A stretch of 5,192 nucleotides of DNA from Treponema sp. Its GTDB lineage: Bacteria; Spirochaetota; Spirochaetia; Treponematales; Breznakiellaceae. Within the stretch, counting starts at the first letter, position 1; the number at the start of each line of letters is the position of its first letter. The notes beneath the pieces are model-generated. The model saw nothing but the letters and a program-made list of their open reading frames with translations, did no database searches and was not told where the DNA came from. Location of the stretch: assembly GCA_031280065.1 (NCBI GenBank), contig JAITHH010000272.1:1-5192 (forward strand), given 5' to 3'. Positions 1 through 3,915 of this stretch are shown in pieces. The translations under genes and the position numbers were made by a program.

Positions 1-28
1 GGAAATCATTTACAATAATCTCAGACAT
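1..28 (-). CDS. Possible 5' end of a divergent gene, cut by the window edge
   Basis: Reading leftward from an ATG at 28 gives nine codons, MSEIIVNDF, open to the window edge. An AGG at 38-40 lies 9 nt upstream, which suits this ATG better than the in-frame ATG at 34, where the gap is only 3 nt. Too little is visible to assign a family or even to be sure that it is a gene. It would be divergent from the rpn gene, with about 108 bp of shared upstream DNA. It could equally be a chance open stretch. Confidence 0.3.
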
Positions 29-43
29 TTTCATTTACCTATA

Positions 44-71
44 ACTCTACCAGGGATCAGAAAAAAGTCAA
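44..71 (-). promoter_or_regulatory. Weak sigma70-like promoter candidate for the leftward gene
   Basis: On the minus strand TTGACT (71-66) is followed after 16 nt by TAGAGT (49-44), matching five of six -35 and four of six -10 consensus bases. The expected transcript start near 37 would leave almost no leader and would exclude the AGG at 38-40. The site is therefore only a candidate. Confidence 0.22.
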
Positions 72-100
72 GCGGTGACGGAAGCCTTTTTTCCGGACGA

Positions 101-132
101 TTGAAGCGCCGCACATAACCGCGCCGTATTAT
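101..132 (+). promoter_or_regulatory. Weak promoter candidate just before rpn
   Basis: TTGAAG (101-106) and TATTAT (127-132) resemble -35 and -10 boxes, but the 20-nt spacer is longer than the usual 16-18. A -10 box at 127-132 would start the transcript at about 139, at or just past the ATG at 137. If this promoter is real, the full-length mRNA is leaderless or the true start lies further in. Confidence 0.22.
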
Positions 133-136
133 AGGT

Positions 137-1135
137 ATGGACCCGCAAATCCCCTTTACCGATCCTGAACCCGGACAGTCCGCGGAACAGAACGCCCCTG
201 GAAGCGCCCCCCGCCATCTCTTCGACCGTGCCTTTAAGCGCGCCATGCGCCTCTCATCGCCCGCCGTCATCCGCTTCATCAACGGCACGTTCGGAACCAG
301 CCACCCCCTCACCGCCAAGGTTGAATACCTCTCAACCGAACACATCACCGGCAGCCTCGCCCAATCCATCAGCGACATGCTGATCCGCGTCGGCCAGGAC
401 AAGTACCTGTCCGAAGCCCAGATAGACGATGACGGGGACATGGCGTTCAGAATATGGAACTACAGCTACCTGGAAGGACTGCGGACAAGAACCACCGAAG
501 GACACATAACCGGGATAAAACTGGTTCCCGCCATCGTCATCTACCTTGAACCGGGCCCATCCACCCCGGATACCTTATCGGTCCGTATAACCGGGATGGA
601 CGGCACGGCGCATACGTTCACCTATCCCACGCTGAAACTGCTGGACTATACCGTAGAAGAGCTTGAAGAACATAACCTGAGCATCCTGCTGCCCTTTTAC
701 CTGCTAAAGCTGCGGAAGCGCATCCAGGCGGCGCGGACTACGGAAAAGCGCCAGGCCCTGGCCGGGCAGATGAAGGACCTGGTGGAACAACTGACTGCCG
801 CGGTAGAGCGGGGTGAGCGGAACGGGACGCTGGACAAGTATGACATGAGAACCCTGATAGCGCTGATGGGAAAACTGTATGATAATCTGTATAAAGGCTA
901 TCCCGAATTTGAGGAGGCACATGAGATGGTAGACGATCTGGTAGACGGAATGCTGGTGACGGCAGTTGATGAAGCTGAACTGCGGGGCGAAGCGCGGGGA
1001 ATAGCCTTGGGCGAAGCCAGGGTAAGGCAGATGCTCGATCTGTTGAAGAGCGGCAAACCCCCGGAGGAAATCCTCAAACTCTATGGCGATGCCGTGTCTG
1101 GGAGTTGGGCAGCTAGCGGCAGGCGGGCGGATTAA
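137..1135 (+). CDS. Rpn-family recombination-promoting nuclease / putative transposase (PD-(D/E)XK)
   Basis: This is a 332-residue protein of the Rpn (transposase_31-like) family. In E. coli, members are DNA endonucleases of the PD-(D/E)XK fold that raise RecA-independent recombination and have been linked to phage defence. The N-terminal core carries the family pattern: a DRAFKRAM segment (30-37), an Asp in SDMLIRV (D80), then E93-A-Q95 in SEAQ as the ExQ variant of the nuclease motif. A hydrophobic strand PAIVIYL (131-137) and an LLPFYLLKLRK segment (184-194) follow. The C-terminus is helical, with the usual GEARGIALGEA tail (284-294) and a LLKSGKPPEEIL segment. ATG 137 is the first ATG after an in-frame stop at 116, but it has no usable Shine-Dalgarno; TAGG sits 1 nt away. 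M37 (245) also lacks one, so the start is uncertain. The last residues (about 318-332) do not look like the family tail and run into an inverted repeat. A second protein may start inside the gene at 926. Confidence 0.87.
   Translation: MDPQIPFTDPEPGQSAEQNAPGSAPRHLFDRAFKRAMRLSSPAVIRFINGTFGTSHPLTAKVEYLSTEHITGSLAQSISDMLIRVGQDKYLSEAQIDDDGDMAFRIWNYSYLEGLRTRTTEGHITGIKLVPAIVIYLEPGPSTPDTLSVRITGMDGTAHTFTYPTLKLLDYTVEELEEHNLSILLPFYLLKLRKRIQAARTTEKRQALAGQMKDLVEQLTAAVERGERNGTLDKYDMRTLIALMGKLYDNLYKGYPEFEEAHEMVDDLVDGMLVTAVDEAELRGEARGIALGEARVRQMLDLLKSGKPPEEILKLYGDAVSGSWAASGRRAD
911..917 (+). promoter_or_regulatory. Internal Shine-Dalgarno inside rpn
   Basis: GAGGAGG sits 8 nt before an in-frame ATG at 926 (residue M264 of the Rpn protein). 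It is a near-ideal ribosome binding site and much stronger than anything before the full-length start at 137. An ATG at 921 is out of frame and stops after three codons. Confidence 0.5.
926..1135 (+). CDS. Possible nested small C-terminal Rpn protein (RpnS-like), in frame within rpn
   Basis: An internal ATG with a strong Shine-Dalgarno (911-917) would yield a 69-residue protein identical to the C-terminal part of the Rpn protein, beginning MVDDLVDGMLV. It holds the helical GEARGIALGEA tail and none of the nuclease residues D80, E93 or Q95. In E. coli, rpn genes are known to make such in-frame short products, which oligomerise, bind the full-length toxic nuclease and block it, so one reading frame encodes both toxin and antitoxin. 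What is seen here is the ribosome site, its spacing and the frame. The antitoxin role is inferred from that precedent. The full-length start lacks a visible ribosome site, which would favour the short product. The alternative is a chance purine run over Glu-Glu codons. Confidence 0.42.
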   Translation: MVDDLVDGMLVTAVDEAELRGEARGIALGEARVRQMLDLLKSGKPPEEILKLYGDAVSGSWAASGRRAD

Positions 1136-1190
1136 CGCGGATTTCCGGTAACAAAACCCTTCTTATCCGTGAAAATCTGTGTTAATCCGC
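1127..1190. terminator. Long stem-loop between convergent genes, possible terminator or dispersed repeat
   Basis: CGGATTAACGCGGATTT (1128-1144) is complementary to 1173-1189, with two positions that form G-U pairs in the plus-strand RNA. G1127-C1190 extends it to 18 pairs around a 28-nt loop. The stem covers the rpn stop codon (1133-1135) and lies between the ends of two convergent genes. TTTT follows at 1197-1200 on the plus strand, a weak tail for an intrinsic terminator. The long loop is unusual for a terminator. From memory, AT/GC-mixed inverted repeats of this style (GGATTAACNCNGATTT) recur in intergenic DNA of several bacteria, so it may be a repeat element instead. The rest of the gap to 1242 shows nothing else. 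Confidence 0.45.
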
Positions 1191-1242
1191 GGACCCTTTT
1201 GATAATGCCGAATCGACCCTGGGGTTCGCAATCAGCGTTGCC

Positions 1243-2193
1243 CTAAAGCTGCTTGTTCAAGCAGCAGTTCTTGTACTTTTTGCCGCTGCCGCAGGGACAG
1301 GGATCGTTTCTGCCTGCCCGCTTCGGCGGCGGCATGACCGGGCCGTCATCCTCTTCGCGGTAATCGTCATCATCACTGCCATATTCATCGTAGTCATCGT
1401 AGTCATCATCCAAGCTATCATCGTAATCATCGCCGAGATCATCTTCATCGGACCGTTCTTCAAACCAGCGCCACTTTTCCAGTTCCGCGACCGCATCGTC
1501 AATGTGCTCGTCCCTTGCCGTATGTTCAGGGTTGTTGAATTCACCCGCAAAATCCCCATACTCGCCGCAGAAGGAATCGTCAATACGGTCTTGATCGTAA
1601 AGGGTCTTTATATCATCCAGCAGTTCGGTAAAGCGCTGTTCCTTAGCGCAGTCTGCAATATGGCTCAATACAATTATGTCCGCCCCAGAGGGCTTGCCCG
1701 TATACACCTCGCGGATAAGCCGCCGCAGAAAATTCACCGCAGTCTCCCGGCTGATGCGTCCGTCAAAAAAGAGCGTCCCCCAGGCAAAGAGCGCCAAGCC
1801 CCGTGACCATTCCGATACTGAACGGTCTTCTATGAGCCGGGGCAGGAGCGATGCGTCCCCATTATAGGTGTCCCGCAGGACCGTCCCGTAATGCTCAAAC
1901 AGGAAATCCCCCCAAAGCCGGTCCACCACAGGTTCAGCGTAGGAGATAAGCCGGATCAGCCTGGGATAGGCTGCGGGCTCCCGCGCCTGGGCCAGGAGAA
2001 AGGCCGCCGGAATGTGCGCTTCTTCGGTTCCGTCCCAATCCGTATCTATCACGCCGATCAGCTTATCGAGGACTTCGAGAAGCTGGGGGATAAAGCGGTC
2101 TTTGTACCGCAGTATCTCACGGCAGGCGCGTTTGGCCCACAAATTGTGGCTGTTGAGCAGGGAAATAATCTGTCCGTCTGAAAATCCAGTCAA
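1243..2193 (-). CDS. DUF1186 domain protein with acidic linker and C-terminal SEC-C zinc motif
   Basis: This 316-residue protein has an all-helical DUF1186-type region (about 30-215). Recognisable pieces are FLLAQAREPAAYPRLIRLIS (65-84), HYGTVLRDTYNGD (101-113) and FFDGRISRETAVNFLRRLI (142-160). Next comes a strongly acidic Asp/Glu/Tyr stretch (about 248-283). The protein ends in a SEC-C motif, RNDPCPCGSGKKYKNCC (295-311), whose zinc ligands are C299, C301, C310 and C311. SEC-C is the motif at the SecA C-terminus and is common on otherwise unrelated proteins. The function of DUF1186 proteins is unknown to me. No signal peptide or membrane segment is seen, so it is likely cytoplasmic. The start is taken as TTG 2193, because AAGGAG lies 6 nt upstream and the family-like sequence begins there. 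The frame stays open to an ATG at 2370, but that extension is encoded by hairpin repeat DNA and is not protein-like. It converges on rpn and shares its strand with GH130 across 336 bp of repeats. Confidence 0.85.
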   Translation of the reverse strand: MTGFSDGQIISLLNSHNLWAKRACREILRYKDRFIPQLLEVLDKLIGVIDTDWDGTEEAHIPAAFLLAQAREPAAYPRLIRLISYAEPVVDRLWGDFLFEHYGTVLRDTYNGDASLLPRLIEDRSVSEWSRGLALFAWGTLFFDGRISRETAVNFLRRLIREVYTGKPSGADIIVLSHIADCAKEQRFTELLDDIKTLYDQDRIDDSFCGEYGDFAGEFNNPEHTARDEHIDDAVAELEKWRWFEERSDEDDLGDDYDDSLDDDYDDYDEYGSDDDDYREEDDGPVMPPPKRAGRNDPCPCGSGKKYKNCCLNKQL

Positions 2194-2199
2194 TAGGAA

Positions 2200-2205
2200 C
2201 TCCTT
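2200..2205 (-). promoter_or_regulatory. Shine-Dalgarno that fixes the TTG start of the SEC-C gene
   Basis: On the minus strand AAGGAG (2205-2200) precedes TTG (2193-2191) by 6 nt. It is the only good ribosome site near the start of the conserved sequence and supports a non-ATG start. It lies beside one copy of the 17-bp direct repeat (2206-2222). Confidence 0.65.
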
Positions 2206-2222
2206 TTTGCCGGAAATGCGGG
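2206..2222 (+). repeat. 17-bp direct repeat, copy 1
   Basis: TTTGCCGGAAATGCGGG occurs here and again, exactly, at 2436-2452, 230 bp away. The two copies bracket most of the hairpin block. This copy begins right against the ribosome site of the SEC-C gene. Confidence 0.75.
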
Positions 2223-2435
2223 CGGTTACAAACCACTGTCTGCAACTTAAGAAGGTTAAGGGGGGCACGCCCCCCCTCGCTCCAAAGCCTGCGGCTTTTC
2301 CGCTACCCCCCATGCGGGGCTGGACGCTGCGCCAGCTCGCGTCCGAGTACCCCCGCAACGCCCCCGCCAAGTAAACACGCCCGCCGGGCGTTGAGCTGGA
2401 GTATGCGGCACGGCGTAGCCCTCGTTATACCCCAG

Positions 2436-2452
2436 TTTGCCGGAAATGCGGG
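2436..2452 (+). repeat. 17-bp direct repeat, copy 2
   Basis: This is an exact second copy of TTTGCCGGAAATGCGGG. Its last three bases are part of the left arm of the hairpin at 2450-2469. Confidence 0.75.
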
Positions 2453-2469
2453 GCTGCTTTAGCAGCCCC
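2450..2469. repeat. Perfect 8-bp GC hairpin with TTTA loop
   Basis: GGGGCTGC (2450-2457) and GCAGCCCC (2462-2469) pair perfectly around TTTA. It lies downstream of the GH130 stop on the minus strand but has no T run after it. It could slow polymerase or protect the mRNA end, but it is not a classic intrinsic terminator. Confidence 0.6.
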
Positions 2470-2476
2470 AGCGGGC

Positions 2477-2506
2477 GGCCGGGGGGTTTTACACTCCCCC
2501 CCGGTC
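2477..2506 (-). terminator. G/C-only stem-loop just after GH130, terminator-like but without a T tail
   Basis: CCGGGGGG (2479-2486) pairs with CCCCCCGG (2497-2504) around a 10-nt loop. G2477-C2506 and a G-T pair at 2478/2505 extend the stem to 10 positions. It starts 24 bp past the GH130 stop codon. The stem is very stable, but no U tract follows on either strand. Termination or 3'-end protection for GH130 is plausible and unproven. Confidence 0.4.
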
Positions 2507-2529
2507 CCCCCATTCGCCTCTTCTTGGCA

Positions 2530-3531
2530 TTAAAGCGAATTGCGCTTGATCCAGTCAATGATCTCGCCAATCTCGCCAAAAACAAGGCCGGTAACGGTGT
2601 CCGCACAGCCGTAGTAAATGGCAATCCTGCCGGTGTCCCCATCCACCAGGGCCGCGCAGGGGAAGGTAACGTTGGGCACGTCCCCGGCAAGCTCGTACAG
2701 TTCACGAGGATTGATGATATAAGGCCGGCTGCGGGCGATCACCTTCCAGGGCTTTTCCAGGTCCAGCAGCGCCGCGCCGAAGGAGTACACAAAGCCGTTA
2801 CAACTGGTCAGTACGCCGTGGTAAAAGAGGAGCCAGCCCTCGGTGGTCTCGATGGGGCAGGGCCCCGCGCCGATCTTGGTACTCTGCCAGGCGCTGTCCG
2901 AACTCCGGGGCGACATAACGTGCCGGTGTCTGCCCCAGTAAATCAGATCGGGACTTTCGGAATAGAAAATATCGCCGAAGGGGGTATGCCCTGAATCGCT
3001 GGGGCGGCTTAACATGGCGTAGTTTTTGCCGATCCTCCGGGGGAAGAGCGCCCCGTTGCGGTTATAGACCATCATGGGGTTTTCCATCTGGTAGAACGTT
3101 TCAAAGTCAAAGGTGTAGCCCATGCCCAGACTCGCGCCGTGGTAGCCGTTGCACCAGATCACGTACCAGCGATCTTCCACGAACACCACACGGGGATCGT
3201 ACTTGTACTCCGAGTCAGGGAGTTCGGGATCGGTTTTGACGAACTGGATCGGGTCATCGCCAATGTTCCAGGACACGCCGTCCGCGCTCTTACCCGCGTG
3301 GATATTCATGCGGCGGGACGTGTCGTCGCAGCGGAACACCCCGGCGAATCCGCCCTTAAAGGGAACTACCGCGCTGTTGAAGATACTGTTTGACCGGAGC
3401 GTCAGATCACGGGGTATCACGGGGTTTTTCGAGTAGCGCCACATCAGTTCTTTGGCCGGATCGCTGGCAGCGGGCCGCGCTTCCCAGGGAATGTTCGGCA
3501 GGTTGCTGCCGTTTACGATATACTTGTTCAT
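2530..3531 (-). CDS. Glycoside hydrolase family 130 protein, probable beta-mannoside phosphorylase
   Basis: This 333-residue protein has the full length and motif order of GH130, a five-bladed beta-propeller family. Members mostly cleave beta-1,4-mannosides (Man-Glc, manno-oligosaccharides, Man-GlcNAc) with inorganic phosphate to give mannose 1-phosphate. The likely general acid is D112 in YDPR (111-114). Other family blocks are [19 protein letters not shown] (159-177), [21 protein letters not shown] (219-239), [18 protein letters not shown] (251-268), [10 protein letters not shown] (287-296) and YYGCAD (306-311). R158, R176, K219 and H239 sit where phosphorolytic members, as I recall them, bind phosphate, which favours a phosphorylase over the hydrolytic beta-1,2-mannosidase branch. 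Exact substrate cannot be read. No signal peptide is present, so it acts in the cytoplasm on imported sugars. ATG 3531 follows AGGAGG (3542-3537) by 5 nt. That site overlaps the stop codon of a broken upstream gene (3541-3660), so the gene was once inside an operon. Confidence 0.9.
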   Translation of the reverse strand: MNKYIVNGSNLPNIPWEARPAASDPAKELMWRYSKNPVIPRDLTLRSNSIFNSAVVPFKGGFAGVFRCDDTSRRMNIHAGKSADGVSWNIGDDPIQFVKTDPELPDSEYKYDPRVVFVEDRWYVIWCNGYHGASLGMGYTFDFETFYQMENPMMVYNRNGALFPRRIGKNYAMLSRPSDSGHTPFGDIFYSESPDLIYWGRHRHVMSPRSSDSAWQSTKIGAGPCPIETTEGWLLFYHGVLTSCNGFVYSFGAALLDLEKPWKVIARSRPYIINPRELYELAGDVPNVTFPCAALVDGDTGRIAIYYGCADTVTGLVFGEIGEIIDWIKRNSL

Positions 3532-3540
3532 ATTGTCCTC

Positions 3541-3660
3541 CTATTTGACGCTCTTGGCGTCGTTGATCAGGGCGTTCCAGGATTGGGACGCCGGTTATCA
3601 AGTCCGTTGATGAAGCCATAGTACTTCGCGTTAGGATCGCGGTCAATGGGCGCAGAGCCA
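3541..3660 (-). pseudogene. Frameshifted 3' remnant of the gene upstream of GH130, possibly a sugar ABC transporter binding protein
   Basis: Minus-strand translation gives DPNAKYYGFINGLDN in one frame. After a shift it gives PASQSWNALINDAKSVK ending in TAG (3543-3541). Restoring one C in the CC run near 3584-3587 joins them into a smooth protein end, so a single-base deletion explains the break. The stop overlaps the GH130 ribosome site, which is the spacing expected of an operon partner. The other side abuts the hairpin repeat at about 3661, so the rest of the gene is missing. A solute-binding protein is guessed from the partner gene and the general look of the C-terminus. No diagnostic motif is present. 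It could instead be another gene of the same operon. Confidence 0.45.
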
Positions 3661-3721
3661 AGCCCTCCGGGAGGTCTGGGGGGACGAGTTCCCCCAGCGG
3701 GGTGTGGGGGCAGCGCCCCCA
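3661..3721. repeat. GC-rich dispersed-type hairpin element
   Basis: Three perfect dyads lie back to back. CCTCC/GGAGG flanks one base (3664-3674). CTGGGGG/CCCCCAG has an 8-nt loop (3676-3697). TGGGGGC/GCCCCCA has a 3-nt loop (3705-3721). The style (CTGGGGG...CCCCCAGCGGGGT...GGGGGC) resembles intergenic repeats that I recall from gut bacterial genomes. It ends the pseudogene remnant on one side and meets the 21-bp array on the other. Other copies cannot be checked here. Confidence 0.6.
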
Positions 3722-3724
3722 GAG

Positions 3725-3822
3725 CATTCCCTGCGGGACAAAAAACATTCCCGCTGAGTCAAAAAACATTCCCGTCGGTCCAAAAAACATTCCCCCGGTG
3801 TCAAAAAACATTCCCCCAAAAA
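3725..3822 (+). repeat. Array of 21-bp units with an invariant 14-nt block and phased A6 tracts
   Basis: CATTCCC recurs at 3725, 3746, 3767, 3788 and 3809, exactly 21 bp apart. A6 runs lie at 3740, 3761, 3782 and 3803. Between units, CAAAAAACATTCCC is identical in all four junctions. Only seven bases per unit vary: TGCGGGA, GCTGAGT, GTCGGTC and CCGGTGT. The fifth unit is cut short and passes into a hairpin. Since 21 bp is two helical turns, the A tracts face the same side and should curve the DNA. The array sits about 90-190 bp upstream of the aroF-pheA start. Whether it is an operator array, a curved promoter upstream element or a repeat expansion is unknown. Confidence 0.85.
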
Positions 3823-3831
3823 CAGGGGGAA
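3811..3831. repeat. 7-bp hairpin closing the 21-bp array
   Basis: TTCCCCC (3811-3817) pairs with GGGGGAA (3825-3831) around AAAAACA. It replaces the end of the fifth array unit. There is no T run, so termination is not supported on sequence grounds. Confidence 0.5.
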
Positions 3832-3869
3832 CACCGCGTCAGCGTCCCCGCTTCCCATTCGCCCGATAC

Positions 3870-3898
3870 TTGAAACGCCCGAACCGTCCCGGTACTCT
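3870..3898 (+). promoter_or_regulatory. Promoter candidate for aroF-pheA
   Basis: TTGAAA (3870-3875) is followed after 17 nt by TACTCT (3893-3898). The -35 is good. The -10 keeps the conserved TA and final T but is weak otherwise. The predicted start near 3905 would fall inside the Shine-Dalgarno, so the real promoter may lie further upstream, nearer the A-tract array. Confidence 0.28.
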
Positions 3899-3915
3899 TG
3901 CAGGGAGAGGTTTTC

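Larger units (their letters stand above)
2206..2515. repeat. Gene-free block of GC-rich hairpins and direct repeats
   Basis: No credible gene lies between the SEC-C start and the GH130 stop; open frames here are G/P/R-rich shadows. The block is a chain of short perfect inverted repeats. GGGGGG/CCCCCC is at 2260-2275, AAAGCC/GGCTTT at 2284-2298, GGACGC/GCGTCC at 2322-2344 (competing with GCTGG/CCAGC at 2319-2336), and ACGCCC/GGGCGT at 2377-2391. Two stronger hairpins follow and are listed separately. The word ATGCGGGGCTG occurs at 2312 and again at 2446. The density of hairpins suggests one or more dispersed intergenic repeat elements of the REP/BIME type. Copies elsewhere in the genome cannot be seen from here. 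Confidence 0.7.

Noticed and set aside
60..93. 8-bp inverted repeat GAAAAAAG/CTTTTTTC upstream of rpn
   Set aside because: It is made of simple A and T runs, has an 18-nt loop and no clear tie to a start or a stop. Chance is likely.
31..441. Minus-strand open frame over the rpn 5' end
   Set aside because: It is antisense to the conserved nuclease core, with no recognisable protein features.
2220..2262. Promoter for the SEC-C gene (TTCTTA, 17 nt, TGTAAC on the minus strand)
   Set aside because: It has only three of six and four of six matches, too weak to list as a feature.
2194..2370. 59-residue N-terminal extension of the SEC-C protein to an ATG at 2370
   Set aside because: The extension is encoded by hairpin repeat DNA and is Gly/Arg/Ser-rich, while TTG 2193 has a good Shine-Dalgarno at the right spacing.
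3725..3822. CRISPR-like repeat and spacer pattern in the 21-bp array
   Set aside because: The constant part is 14 nt and the variable part only 7 nt, far below CRISPR sizes, and no cas gene is near.
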